NCBI RefSeq assembly: GCF_001649575.2
Contig: NC_051450.1
Location: 15,289,327 to 15,353,326 of the forward strand
DNA from: Kryptolebias marmoratus
Lineage: Eukaryota; Chordata; Actinopteri; Cyprinodontiformes; Rivulidae
Direction of reading: 5' to 3'
Length of the DNA stretch: 64,000 nt
A program made the translations under genes and the position numbers. This document shows, one piece after another, positions 26,011 to 39,519 of this stretch; position 1 is the stretch's first letter; every line of letters starts with the position of its first letter. The notes below the pieces were generated by a model. The model ran no database searches and was not told the origin of the DNA. It saw only the letters and a program-made list of their open reading frames with translations.

Positions 26011-27589
26011 GTGATGGAGGTTAGCAACAAAACGAAACGGAGGCATTAGGAAAACGCGAGAAGCCGTGTGTGAAGAAGAGATAACAAAACAAAAAGGTGC
26101 GCGCAGGCGTGTGTGTGTGTTTGTAAGTGCGTGCACAATAATCAAACCAGATGCACTTGGGGATTGATGCACCACAGTGTCGCATGTCCAAAACTTTATG
26201 GCCCTTTTAATCCAATGAAAAATGAGAAGGGTGCAGTAACTTTGTTAGAAGTGGGTAATGCAGCCAGGGGAAATGGATCAGGGGGCAGATTTGCAGGCCT
26301 CAACCACATTCGGTGTAAGGGCTAACCTGATTTGCAGTGTGCTAGCTATGAGACCAGTATCTGCCTGTATCTCCCCAAACCCATCAGGAGTGATTAAATA
26401 AACATGATGGAAGGTTTTCTGATGACCTACTAACTATCACATCTGTTTAACATGCACTCGGATATACATGTTCATCCTCTTACTAATAAATTCAGGGTTT
26501 TGCGTATAAAACGTATGAAAGTCTTGCACACTTTCACACTATTTTTTTTAATATGACAAATAGATCCTATTCACAAAGTAAATGGGCCCATTTAAAGGCA
26601 GACGGAACACAGATGAGGCTGTAAAGCATGAATATAAGATGAGTGTTTTTCATTAAAATTTCCACATGGAACCCATCAGTGGTGTGCCTTTTGCCAAGTA
26701 AATACCAGGGGACTTGTGTGAAAACCTAACTTCATCAATCAGATTTACTGCCATCAGAAGGGAATCATTTTCATATTACCTGGATCTCTCAAAGATTTTA
26801 GTGTGCGAAAGTTTGGAAACGCGCAACAGATTCTCACTTGTCAAACATAGGTTATAAGTCTGCATGTGAGGACAATCCCAAGTGTAAATATCCATAGAAA
26901 AGCCAGCATACTATTTCAATTACAAGCTTAATGGTTTTTGTTTTGGTTTTGGTTTGTTTTTTTTCACAAAAGAAGAAAAAAATTTGGCAATACGGGATTA
27001 AGTTTTGTAACATTCATCTCAGTTCTGTTTATCCCCTGACAGAAATGAATCTTTAATAAAGAAAGCAGCTACATCTCATGACAGACTCTTACTCCCCTAT
27101 GTGGTCCTGTGAACCGCCTATTGAAGAGGTTTTTGTGGCTCATGATACGATTAGAAAGGATAGAAAGAAAACAACATCTACATGCTGTGATACTGCATGT
27201 ACAATTAAATTGAGTGACTCATGGTGATGCAATCGAGAATAAGGGATATGACTACTTTGCATGTACTCTGAGATAATGATTTGTTAGCCACCAAGGGCTT
27301 TCTTGATCATTTATTAAGCAGTTATATTTTAATGACTATAAATTAGGGCATTTGTAAAATTATTACGGCTTAATGATGGTATTGTGAGTTTTCAGTTCAA
27401 TTAACCTAAAAAAAACAATATTATCAAATAACAAAAGAGATGAAGAAATAAAGAGAAGATTTGAAAGTTTGAAAGCTAGTTTGTTCTGGATTAACTAATA
27501 TCGCCCACCACCTACTGAAAGGGGGATAATGTTTTTACCTGTCTCTGATATGGACTGTATCCAAAAACAGCCATGTGTCCGTTTGTCCA

Positions 27590-27840
27590 GTTACTCCCAT
27601 CTCAGCCTTTATCCACTCCACGGTGATTAATTAGGAAAGTGAGTGGAGCAGGTTCATCAGCAGGCTGAGGGAGAGGATGAAAATATTTACACAACTCCCA
27701 GGAGGGGATTTCATTAGGAGCTGCCTCTCCGCGAGCCTCCTCCTCTCTCTTCATGCCGACACGGAGGGAGAGTACTCTGAAACTTGACCCCGCGTGTTCA
27801 TTTACGCCACGACCTTTTTAAAGTTAATAAAAAAGACGCG
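27590..27840. promoter_or_regulatory. Candidate conserved non-coding element
   Basis: Contains CACGGTGATTAATTAGGAAA (27619-27638), ATATTTACACAACTCCCAGG and GGATTTCATTAGGAGCTGCC. It is repeat-free, GC-richer than its surroundings and without a coding frame. Confidence 0.3.
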
Positions 27841-28332
27841 AGGCTGAAAACAAGACGCTCGTTTGTTTATTGAGCGAAACGAAGCACATAGCCGACGGTA
27901 ATAGGTTGGCACATTTACGGTCTGAAAAAGCACAACTTTGTACGTTCAGAGCTAAAGCATGATCCAAGTGAGAGAGCGTAATTGAACCTACACATTAACC
28001 GTTATCTCCTCTCAAGGGTAAAACCATCTACACAAAGAGTCCTGGGAAATTGGTGAGCATCAGTCTTTCGGCTAATGTTAGTTTCTCACTTTAGAGCGTG
28101 TTGATTGGCATATAAGATGCCCCGCTGTGGTGTTCTTTCCTCCAGCAATTTTTCTTTGTCTATTAACTCAAGCGTACTCAGCTGGAGTTTACTGACCTCA
28201 GAAACATGCAGTACAAGGACCCATGAGGCAACTAGGGGTCTCACATTATCTGTGGGAAATATACACACACGTCTAATGAGCAAGTTGGGATTCTTTGGCT
28301 TTTTCTCCCACTTCTTGTGCATGCGCATATAG

Positions 28333-29082
28333 TTACATCCATCTGTTGTCTTTGCCCTCTGGCTCCTGTTTAGGGTCACAGGAAGCTGGTATCTGTCTCC
28401 AGCAGTTACTGGGGTACAAGTACCAGAACCAGAACCAGAACCAAACATGGAGAAGCAGCTTTCAGTTTCTATGCACCATCAATCTGGAACAAACTTCCAG
28501 AAAACTGCAAAACAGCCGAAACACTAAATTCCTTTAAATCAAGGCTGAAAACTCACCTGTTTAGAGCTGCCTTTGATTAGTAGTCTGCAAACAAATTCAG
28601 GTGTAAAGCTGCTCTGAACAAAATATCTTATTACATATTGACCATCTCCTTATGATTATCAAGTGTATCTGCTCAATGATTTTTATGATTTTTTTTATGT
28701 TTGTAATGATGTTTTTTGATGATTGTAATGATGTTTTTTGATGATTGTAATGATGTTTTTTGATAATTGTAATGTAATTCTACTGATGTTTTTTTTTATG
28801 TAAAGCACTTTGAATGCCTTGCTGCTGAAATGTGCTATACAAATAAATTTTTACTTACTTACTTACAAGCTGGACAGTTCACCAGTCCATCACAGGACCA
28901 CAAAGAGACAGGCAGTGTGACAATTTGAAGTAGCCCATTTAACCTAACATGTATGTTTTCTTGGAGTGTGGGAGAAAAACTGAGAACTTGGAGAAAACCT
29001 ACACATTCACAGGAAGAACATACCTCCACACAGAAAGGCCCTAGTCTGGAGTTAAACTTGTGACCTTTACCCAACCCGCTGT
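28333..29082 (-). mobile_element. SINE of the 24.6 kb family, split by a LINE
   Basis: On the minus strand this copies the SINE at 24630-24978: head side at 28870-29082 (TTCTGTGTGGAGGTATGTTC, CATGTTAGGTTAAATGG, CCTGTGATGGACTGGTGAAC) and tail side at 28333-28420 ending in GATGGATG. The two parts are separated by a LINE fragment at 28421-28863. Confidence 0.78.
28421..28863 (+). mobile_element. 5'-truncated L2/CR1-like LINE, nested in a SINE
   Basis: The first part encodes, in frame, APSIWNKLPENCKTAETLNS followed by FKSRLKTHLF, the usual end of the reverse-transcriptase protein in L2/CR1-related teleost LINEs. The 3' region contains a tandem repeat at about 28690-28770 (unit TGATGATTGTAATGATGTTT) and ends AAGCACTTTGAATGCCTTGC ... 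AAATAAATTT plus (ACTT)n. TACAAG flanks both sides (28415-28420 and 28864-28869). The exact clade is uncertain. Confidence 0.8.
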
Positions 29083-31954
29083 TCCATTATGCAGCTCATA
29101 CATTATAATTCCATAATTTGCTATTTAGGTAAGTGGTTCATCAGAACAAACGTAATATATATTCTTATCACAGCTGTGGTGACACATCCCGGTTCTACTG
29201 GAGGATTTTTCTTGCTAAAAGGGAAATGTTTCTTTCCACTGTCGCCTGCTTGCTCAGGATGAGGGATTGCAACAATGTTCCAAAGAAATCTGCTGGTCTC
29301 CATTACATACATTGTGTGGGAATGTGTTGGGGTTTATTTGGCATTGACTGTAATTGGATTTGAATCTCAATCTGTTTTATTTCAGCTCTTTAAAAAGTCG
29401 CGTCTTCTTATTTTGTTCATTCGGAGAGGAATGAAGCCACTAATTGCAGCCTCTGTCATTTTGACTTTACTTCGGGAATTCTTTGGCTTTGTTCCCAAAC
29501 CTCTGACCGAGGCTGCAGAAGGAGGAAGTTCGATCCAGTTTGCTCTGGAGCAGATTGTTTACCAAACATTATGAGTGCTGTGTGTTTATTCAGAGAAGGG
29601 AGTTTGATATTCTAAGATCGAACGAAACATAGTTTTGTGATTCTGCTTTTAGTGGCGATTGAATAGAAGGAAAGACTTAACACAGTCTGTTGGATATTTT
29701 TGCCAGACAACTGACTACAAGTTAACAGTAAAAAATTACTGAATCTGTGTTTATTTTGAATATACTACAAATTTGATTGAATTCTAATGATTTGTATTTA
29801 AATATGCTGTATGATTTAAACTGAATTAAAAGTAGATTTGATTTGATCCTGTTTATTTTTTTTTAGTGTAGTGACCTCCATAAGGTTGAGTGATAATTCA
29901 ACAATGTCTTTATCCAGGATGTCTTAAAGTCCCACCATGAAAACTCAGTGACATAATTTACGCCTACCAATCGCGTGCTTCAAATACTGCTTAAAAGTAA
30001 AGCACACAAGTTGACTGTGTATTTACTTTTTGGTATTCACCTTAACTCTGACTTTTTTTTTTCTTTCTTTCTTTTTTAAACAAATCTGTACATTCTCTGT
30101 GTTTACATCTGGTACCTGTTATTCAAGATTTTAAGCTGCTTCGTCCCACTTAATAGCTAAAAACAAAAACTTTACATGTGATATGATGATTCTGTAAATG
30201 TTTTGATCAAGAGATTATTTTTTTATTGTTGGACTGACTGATTGTTAAATTTTTTTTTTGTTTTTTTGTTTTGGAAAAGGATTATTTTGTGTTGCATCTT
30301 TAATCTAATTAATAACAGTTGAAAATCTATAAGCAATCTTAATATGACCTCAAATTAGTACAGTAAAATTGTTAATTTTTTATACTGGGACATAACAGAG
30401 GTTTAAGTGTATCACAAAATGAATGCTGTCCAACCTTTTAGCCCTGGGAGTATTTTTGTTGTGAATTGCCACTATTTAAACAAACTGACATGAATTGTTT
30501 CACAGCATCCATACAAAATATGCAAAGTACACTGGAACTGTTTGGGTATTTTTGATATTTTGTCCTGCCCTTGGACAAAACTTATCAGCAAATCCCTGCA
30601 AATCAAATATGGTTAAGACTTATACTCGAGTGCATTTTTCAAATCTTATCTCGGTTCTCCAAGCCGTGGTACAGTGTGCTTACAATGTGTTGATTGATCC
30701 TTTTTAAATTCTCCCACATGTTCTTCTACTCATAGAACGGTCTCACACTATGGAGACTAAAGCTGCTTTTTTAAAACTGCCTGGTTTCTGTCCCAATAAG
30801 AGCTCCTCCCCTTCTGGTAATATGTGCAAACTGCAAGACCTTGGTGCCATCTCCAAACTGGAATGTCTTTGAAACACAGTCGTGCCAAACTCCCCCAGAA
30901 AAGGCCACCTCTGCATGATGAGAACAGGCTGGCAGAAAACAAAATGTCTTAGATGGAAGAAAAGACTAACAAAAAAAAAATAAAGACATCATTTCACAAC
31001 AACTAGAGACACAATTATTGTCTATGTTTAGTGTGACGTTTAAATGAAAGTCACTTGAGGGTTATACAGATGACTAGAATAATGTTCTTGACCTGCTGCT
31101 CACTTTAGGTCAAGTGAACTCTGCTTTTTTCGGAGCACACAGCAAACTTTCAGGAACTGAATGACGAAGAGAGAAATGCAAGTGAAGGCTATTTGGAGTC
31201 TGGATTTCAGACTTTAAGCTGTTTTCATGTAATGCCAGGCAAGGAGCTCAGCTAAGAGCTATGCAACAGCAATACAGAATGTTCTAGTGAAAGGTTATTG
31301 GCTCTATTTATTGAGTCACAGCTCTTATAGCACACAGGAGACCACGATCAGTGGTGGAACTACCAGATTTTCCACTGGTTAAAAAAAACTGTAGCATTTC
31401 TAAGTATTTTTAGGTATGCTTTTATTTCTTTTTAAGATATTTGTTTGTCATTTTAGGTTTGTTAGCTTGATTTTGGACCTGAACCCCACCGTATAGGAAT
31501 TAGATTTAGTGTTTGTGATGATTTTTTTTATCATGCTAAAAGAGTTGCTGTTACAAGACATGCTGAAGACTGTGTCATTTAAACCATAATTTATTGGTAG
31601 TGAAGGGCCCAAAGGGGACCTAAACAAACATTTCCCACACCAATATACCACTCCAATCAGCGCAGACTGTTTACTCGGGGTGAGTAGTGAATAAATAGTC
31701 CTGTAATAGGAATTGAAAAAATATCTGGACAGAAAACAGAGTTAAGTTCATCCAGCCATTATCGGAAAATAAATAAATTATGATTTAATGTACCTCACAG
31801 TTTCAAAAGCAGGTGATCCTGATGTGCACCAACTTCTGTTCGAGTCACTTGATCAGTTTTCGCACCTCAACCAAAATTCATAAAGTTACACAGAGCTTTC
31901 TTGATCTAACTGTGCTACTTTTTAATTGTTTTGTTATTTTAAAAAGTACTGAAA

Positions 31955-32031
31955 GGGCAGCATGGTGATGCACTGGATGGAAGCAAGAAGGCTTAAATTT
32001 TGATTGTAAAGGCCTTCCTCTGCATGTGTTC
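31955..32031 (+). repeat. Degraded SINE head fragment
   Basis: GGGCAGCATGGTGATGCACT, then GAAGCAAGAAGGCTTAAAT and AAAGGCCTTCCTCTGCATGT, follows the head of the tRNA-like SINE family of 24.6 kb with internal deletions. No tail is recognisable. Confidence 0.55.
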
Positions 32032-32865
32032 ACTAAAATAACCGTTACTTTATTTTACGTTAATTATTCATACTTTTTCCACTATTCAAACTCACAGCCT
32101 ACTTTCATCAGTGAGCCTTCTGATGCTTTTATAACTTAACAAGAGTCCAGCCATGCTTAGCTGAAACACGCACGTAACACCAAAGGCTCACATGCGATGA
32201 AGTATGTTTTATGTTGTTTCCATAAAATTAGAAAGCAAATTTATTGCCAATCTTTAGGGTGTCATTTATAGAACGTGTCAGCCAAAATTCACATTTTTGT
32301 TTTGTACAGGCATTGTTGTAAGCCATATTGGTCAAGAAAGAAAACATACAAGTTACTTTGAGCCTGTAGAAAAGAAGAAAAGATGAGAGCCAGTCTGTAA
32401 CTTTTCTTTGCTGAGCACACTGAACCCATTTATTTAGGGGGTTATTCAATTTTGGTGGGTTGCTTGAAACCTGTAAAGTAAAATATCAGGAAGTTTGTCC
32501 TGCAGGACAGAATTATGTCAAAGCACTGTCATATAAAAGAGAAACATGAAGAAATTTGTGCAAAACATGACTGGCAAGCCAGAATCTTCCTGATGGACAT
32601 TATTATTATTGTTATTACTAAATAATCATGTCTTTATAGCCAAGTAGCCAGACAAAAAGCTAAATCAAAATCATCAATTAATTAAAGGAGTATGACACCT
32701 TTTTAAAAGATTGTTAAAAGGAAACTAAAAAACTTCTAAACAGTAAATGAAGCAAAGTCTTTTGGCTTTGTAAAACAATTTGGTCACAACACTCCAGACG
32801 TTTTATGAGGAGAGAAAGAGAGGAAACACTGGGCATCGTGTTATTAATACCATTCCTATTGTCTG

Positions 32866-33085
32866 ACATAGTGAAGGTCAGCAGTTCAATCCCCAGACTT
32901 TTTCATAAATTCTTCATTGTTCAAATGTCCTTGGTACACTGAACCTCACCTTGTCTCTCATGAATTTATGGAGAAAAGTGATGTGTTGCCTGAAACTGTG
33001 TATAAATGTCCGGCTGTGAGTAGTTGAATGGGTGTTGCAATGTAAAAACATTATCAATGGTCAGAAGTCCACATAAAGGATATGA
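32866..33085 (+). repeat. SINE-like repeat with B-box-like sequence
   Basis: Contains a B-box-like GTTCAATCC near 32885, AAATGTCCTTGGTACACTGA, ACCTTGTCTC, ATAAATGTCCGGCTGTGAGT and GAATGGGTGTTGCAATGTAA, a combination common in teleost interspersed repeats. Target duplications are not evident and the ends are approximate. Confidence 0.55.
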
Positions 33086-36000
33086 ATAATAGATTTTTTT
33101 ATCGGATGATATTATTTTTTTAATCTAGATAAAACGTAAAACAGCACAAAACTAATTTCTGAACTGATATACCAGAGAAATATTTTGAAATAAACAGAAA
33201 GAAAAAATTCCTGACTTTATTCTAAAATAAATCGAAAAATTAAATTGGGAAAAGGGGTTGCAGTTTATCTATGGGGAATTATCGCCTCAAGTATTCTATG
33301 AAAGAGCTGTAATAGTGGTGGTAGTAGAGGACCCTAAAGTGCAGGCATAACCCCAAAAATATGTAAAAACAACAAAAACGCTTCTATACTTTAAAATCAA
33401 TGAATTACCCCTTCAATAAGATGATTTCCCGACACTAGATAACCTACAAGACAGAGTCAGTCTGTAAAGTAGAAGACGTGTTTTTGTACACTGTGACGCT
33501 GTGTATATGAGTGTATTTATACGTTTTTGAAAGTATTGTATATTTCCTTCTGAAAAAACAAACACTTACAGCCACTTATTCTCAGCTCTGTTCATAGTCA
33601 GTAATTAATAGTTAGAAATGAATTGTTTAAAAATCTATGCAGCTAAGTTATAAAAGAGAAAGTTTGTTTTTTTGTTGTATTACAGAACTGTCAAAGGCTA
33701 AGCAGTTTCCCTGAGGCACATCTGTCTAAGACTTATCTGTTTGTTGCAACAGAAATAAGAGCATAACAAAGCATCACCAGCGTGAGCCTTACTGGACGAT
33801 GGGGGTGTTTACGTGATCCAGAGGGCCCCAGGGCTATTGACTCAGCTGAGCACAAACTCCTCGGCACTTCCAGAGAGTTACAGGATGGCTGAAGGGGAGT
33901 TAAAAACGGAAGTGTTTACATGCTGAGGTACATTCATGACCTATTCACACAAAATTACATCCTACCAAAGAAATTCTGCTTCCTTGTGTGATTCACTGAA
34001 TGCTTATTATAATTTCTGGCTTAGTGCTTAATTCCTTGTGAATATTTTGCTCTTTTGAGAAAGGGTCATGAGTGAGAAAGATACCTCGCTGCCGTCCACA
34101 TGCTGTTTACATAAGGAAAGCCTGGCAGGGGTCTGGGACAGGCTCCAGTTCAACAGTAGGTGCACAATCCTTCTCTTTAGTCACTCGTGTTCACATCCAG
34201 ATAGTTGTGCATACATAAATACCAATTACAATAACGCACGCCCAGTTTGAAATATATCAAATCAAATAGAAAGAAACTCAAACAGACACATGCTTCTTTA
34301 TCGTCTGGATCTGAAATGTCCAAATGCAGCAACAAATCACCCTAATAAACATAAACAAGACCCGAGAGCCTCATGTTCACTTCCTAGTTTTAAGACAACT
34401 TTACCTCTTCCTCTTCATCTTAGATATTATATTTCTTTGACTGAACAGATAGGTGCAGTAAGGAAGTAAAATACATCAGCGTGACAATATTACCGCTTTT
34501 ATTTAATTCAAATGCCATCTGACTTTACTTGACCAGAAGGAAGTATAAATGCATTTGTATTATCTGTAGATCTAAAAAAGAACCTAAAATATTCATGGGA
34601 GAGGTTACATTAAATGAGAAGTGGCAAGCCTCCCTCAATTTTCCCCTCAGTATTTTCCCATCCCTCCCATATGAGTGTATGTAAAAGTCAACCTCTGGGA
34701 GCTCAGAGCTAAACAATACGCCTCTTAGCTGGCAGTTGAGGGTCTTCCCACCAATGTCCCTCCAATCTCGCAGAGGCTTCCTGTTTGTGTATAAGATTTG
34801 TTTTCTTTTACAATATTGGTTATTCTGCTCCGAACTAAAGGAGTGTGGTGGCCGCATAGTTTTGCATATTCAGGGTCAGCCTCTGGGTCAGTGATTTCCG
34901 TAATGTTAAGCAAGAGTTAAAACTAATGTTAAGCGGTTCATCTAAAATTACAGCGAGCACAGATTAGTACACGTGTTACGCTACAGACTACCAATTTTAA
35001 AAATGACACTCAGCTCATGTTAAAGAAAACATTGCATTTCTTATTTTACTATATCGGCGTGCGTCCGACACGAGCACAAATTTTGAGTCATGGTTTCGGC
35101 TTGTTGGCCGCAGCCCTAACAAGGCAGGTCCATTCAGAGTGAGCGGTGCAGTAAATATTTTCTGAGCCTTGACTGCGACAGAGGGACGGCGCGAGAGTTG
35201 TCCTTGACAACTGCGCACCACACCGGGAAGATAAAAGACCCGTTAAAGTCGCATTTGTAGTTTAAGTTTGGTCTTTTCTGACAGCAGCATCTTCTTCCAG
35301 ATGTTTGAAATTGCAAACAGTCCCTTTTTTTGTTTTTTTCTTTAAGCTCATTTTTAAGCTTCTGCCTTTAATGTCTACCGAATCACAGAAATAATCATTT
35401 CTTTTTGGAGCTGCTGTAATCCCTGAAAATCAGCCAGAACCAAGCAGTTGCTTTCTAAAAGTCACTGTGACCTGCTGTGGATCGCCCACAAACCCTTTGG
35501 CAATACCTTAAAAAGCAAAACTGAGCAGAGGTTTTATCCTGCATGTATTTTGACGCCTTGAAGCTGTGCATAAATTGCCGTGATTGTTGGAAAATGTTAT
35601 CCTTTCCACCTGTGTTTTTTTTTTATCAGCTCTGCCAAGTGAAAATATCCAAAGTTCATTTGAGAATGAAGAAGAAAGACAAGCTTTGTAACCAGAAACT
35701 GAAGAACAATACAAGGGGAAACACTTTTAATGAAAAACTGGTTCTTATTAAGGTTATATGTCATTTACTTTTATAAATGCTGCTTGTATTGCTTTGCAAG
35801 TGATGTGAGAGCATACAGAAGAAAGCTCGGTCTTTTGGGCAAAGAATATTTTGAGCTAATGAAAACCATATGTAGTAAGAAACATGTAATTCATGTTCTT
35901 GATTTATTTATTATGATGAGATTTACCTTGGCTTCTCTGTTGTAATTAAAAATGCAATTTATTCACACAACATGAGTTTGATAGAAACCATTTCACATCA

Positions 36001-36359
36001 ACCTGCCAAAGTTATATGATTTATTAAGCATATTTTGTCAAAGAGATAAAACAGCTACTTACTCAACGCGGATGAACACTTTATGGTTTGAGCTCAGCCT
36101 TCAGACCTCGCACAGTATTGGGTTTCTTGGGCAGGTGGCTCTGCGTCGACTTGGCATTTTACCGCCAGTGTTGTTGTGCTGGAGAAGGTCTGTCCTTCCC
36201 TGCAGTGCTCTGTGCTGCCAGTAATTACCTCAATTCATTCTACAACAGCTTAAGTGCTAACAAAGCTAATCTTGTTAGAATGATTTGATTAGCGAGAACA
36301 TCAACCACTATCACACCTCCAGGGTATGAGCACTAAGGATCTTTCATGTTTCTGGCCTT

Positions 36360-36412
36360 AATCACTCAGAAATCACTCAGAAATTATGTATTACAGAAAT
36401 TATGTATTACAG
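36360..36412 (+). repeat. Two adjacent short tandem duplications
   Basis: AATCACTCAGA is present twice (36360-36381), followed by AAATTATGTATTACAG twice (36381-36412). Both pairs are perfect. Confidence 0.85.
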
Positions 36413-36439
36413 AGTAAGTACTTTCAGTACTGCAAGATC

Positions 36440-36910
36440 TGTTTGTGCTCAGAGTATGTGTTGGGGAAGACTGTCAGCTACTACCATATCAAACTTAGCT
36501 CAATATTAGTAAGCCGGACCTGAAAATTTTATTTAAATCCATCCGGGGGTTTATGAGATATTTTGCCGTCAAACAAAACGGGGTTGGCGCCAACAGTTAA
36601 TGTCAAAGTATTTCGCAAAGATGTTCTGAAATGTTTATCGCTCAGAGATGTGTTGTAAATGACTCTCAGCTACTCCCACGTGAATTTTTAGCTCCATATT
36701 TGTTAAATTCACTGAGTTATGTATATATTTTGTGTTTTGTAAGGTCAGTTGGCTGTGGCGACCATCTTGAATAGGATTGACTCCAAAAGTGGCTCAGTTG
36801 TAGATGTTTATCCAATGGCTATTTCTCGTCAGTTTCATTACAGTCCGTCAAGCGGTTCATGAGATATTTGTTTAACACAACAATCAAACAAGCACATACA
36901 CACACATGCT
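36440..36910 (+). repeat. Dispersed repeat B, copy 1 with doubled head
   Basis: Head motif GCTCAGAGTATGTGTTGG ... TCAGCTACTACCA occurs at 36446 and again (GCTCAGAGATGTGTTGTAAA) at about 36641. The rest reads GGTCAGTTGGCTGTGGCGAC, ATTGACTCCAAAAG and TCAAGCGGTTCATGAGATAT. Copies 2 and 3 are at 47530-47870 and 54600-54969. No coding capacity; class unknown. Confidence 0.75.
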
Positions 36911-38230
36911 CAGACAAGGGCAAAACCATTATCACTGTTTTTACTGTCGGCAGCAAGCCATAATAAATACTTTCTCCCATTCCTTCTAAAGAAGTACCAT
37001 CCCTTAAGATTTCCCACATCATCTTCTCCCCACCCATCTCCATTTTAAAGAAAAAAAAAATCATCACCATCTGTTACTGCATGTACTCGAAGAGTGTACT
37101 GTTGTAGTGCCGGCTGTTGCAGCAACATCCTGTTCCTAATAAAAAATATTTGTGTTGTGGAAAATGCAGCTTGAGATTTGGTGCCCAGATACACAACCCT
37201 CTCCTCGCTTCCTGAGAGGTCCTGTGGGTCAGATAGAAGTTGCTGATAGTTTTTTGGGGGCAGCAAGATGAAAAATGTGCCGATAAAGTGATACCGTGCA
37301 GATTCTCATTGCCGTGACAGAATACACAAAAAGTTCCCCCTCGCCTGACGGATGATTCTTATCGTTCACGGTAATTGAAGATAAAATGGAAGGTGTAAAT
37401 GGTTTTGTTGCTGTGTGAGGGGAGCCACTTTCCTGCACAACCTGCCCTTCCTGAAAAATGACAGGTATAAAACTGAAGAGCCCTTTGCCTGCATGTCATG
37501 TATTTCCAAAACCTTCTCCAGCTCTTTGTATCTGTTTCCTCTTGACCCCTTGCGACCTCCAGAAGGTTATCTCCTAAAGAAATCTTATGAAATGTGATTG
37601 TTCTCAAGTGACAAGGTCACACCTGAGTGAGTAAAAGCCACCAGACAGGCCCTCCATGTGGCCTCTAAATGTTTGTTTTTCCCTTTTCTTTCCCTGTTTG
37701 TCTTTAACCTGGGTGATGGCTTTGTTCATCACCAGCACTTTGGTTGCTGAAACTGAGGGAGGGATTTAGAGGATGACAGCCCGGCCACTGAGTCCATCAC
37801 AATCCCCCTCCCAACAAGAGGTGACTTCTCAACACCTGTCAAGACCCTGAAAAAGAAAATAGCGGGAGACAAATAACTTTAGCACTGAGCCGTCCCTGAA
37901 GGTTGTTTTCGGTTCCTAAAAATAGACATTCTTTTATAATGCTGTTGGATTACACATTAGACGGTCCTGAAGTACGCATGCTTCAAATTCTTTCCTTCCA
38001 AGCTAAAGATCCTACATAAAATTTGTATTTTTGTTATGTGCTACTGTATTTTTCCAGTGTTAACTGACTTGGCTTATGACATAGTGCACATAGACTCTCT
38101 ATTTATCCAACTAAGTAAATGGAGACATTACACTTTCAAAGGTTGTTTTTTTTTAACCTAATAATTATTTTGAATTTTCCCTTGGGAATTAATAAAGTAT
38201 TTAACTGTTTGTCTGTCTACTGTAAAAACA

Positions 38231-38325
<95 letters not shown>
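38231..38325 (+). repeat. (ATCT)n tetranucleotide microsatellite
   Basis: About 24 perfect ATCT units. The perfect array suggests high polymorphism. Confidence 0.98.
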
Positions 38326-39519
38326 AAAGAAAATTATTATTTGGTTAAATGCATTGATATTGATAAAATGAATACATAATATTGTGCAAACGTTTTAAAG
38401 GTACTCATTGCAAACAATGAAATAAAATATAAAAAAGATTATCCTGAACTATATTAAATTATGCATTTTGAAACTGTTTACTCCAGTAGTTTTCCAGTCG
38501 TTTTTTTTACTCTTTTAATGTGGTCTCAGTGTATATTTCTCTAGGCTTCCTTTCAAAGTTTTTCTTCGGACATTGGCTGCCTTTTTGGTAATTTCCTGTC
38601 CAGTACTTGTACTTTACTACGACAAAGTATTGCGCAACGTGTGCTGAAAAACTGAGCGAAAAAGACAATGCTCAAAGCCTTTGTGCCTCCATGATTAGTG
38701 TGTCTGTACTGTCCTTCAACAGGTCTGATAACTTTCTACAATGAAAGGTATCTGAAAGAGGAAACAGGAAAAACATGCAGCAATGACCTGAGAGGTGCAC
38801 CATCATTCAGTTGATCATCGATTGTTTGTCAGGTTTTTAGCTAATAGCTCTTTCAGAATCACGTTGCTGGTGCTAAAACACTCTTAAATGTGTCAAATTG
38901 TGTTATCAGCCAAATAAATCGGAACAAATTGAGTCTTCGTGACAGGAATGTGCCTAAAGATTAAGTTTCTGTTAAGTTGTCTGACGTGTTTCAGCTAAAC
39001 ACCGGTCCATCCCAGGAGGAAGCATTTATGCCTGAATGATTCATAGGTCAGAGTTTAAGGGCTGAAAACGATTTTCCTGAAAATGGTCAGGTACTGGACT
39101 AAAAGTGAGTCAAAAATTGTTTTAAAAAAAGAACCAAAATTATGAGGAAATCTAAAACCTTGGAGAATTATTGATCAAGTCCACTTTAAAAGACGACAAG
39201 AAAGACCAAAACAAAAAAGTTGGGCATGACTTGAAACCTTTTCTCAGAACTGCATGTTTTTGAAATTGTTTTCTTCTGACAGGCTCTAAAAATAAATTTA
39301 AAAACAGCTAATTGGCCACAAATTCCAAAACTGACACAAAAGGCAATAATTATGGCTATTGCTTTGTGCCTTGAAAAATATAAAAAAGCCTCAAGAAAAT
39401 GAAGGACAGATGAATCCCACACTGCAAAACAGGAAATGTCTGGAGGATCCCCAGCAAGGAATGGAAAACCCGACTCTCCAACTCATCTCTGCCTATCCCA
39501 ACTTCCTCCCCTTTCAGAT

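Larger units (their letters stand above)
19690..28332. other. Desert part 4: no gene seen
   Basis: Contains the SINE at 24630 and candidate elements at 21470, 25790 and 27590. The stretch 23380-23830 is very AT-rich. A fragment near 27480-27545 resembles a common fish repeat (AAAGGGGGATAATGTTTTTA). No coding exon is supported. Confidence 0.55.
29083..39519. other. Desert part 5: no gene seen
   Basis: Mostly AT-rich single-copy sequence with SINE pieces at 31955 and 32866, repeat B at 36440 and the ATCT array at 38231. GC is higher at 35040-35260 and 36080-36240, without a supported exon. Confidence 0.55.

Noticed and set aside
38231..38325. Regular repeat considered as CRISPR-like or minisatellite
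   Set aside because: It is a plain tetranucleotide array without spacers, in a vertebrate genome.
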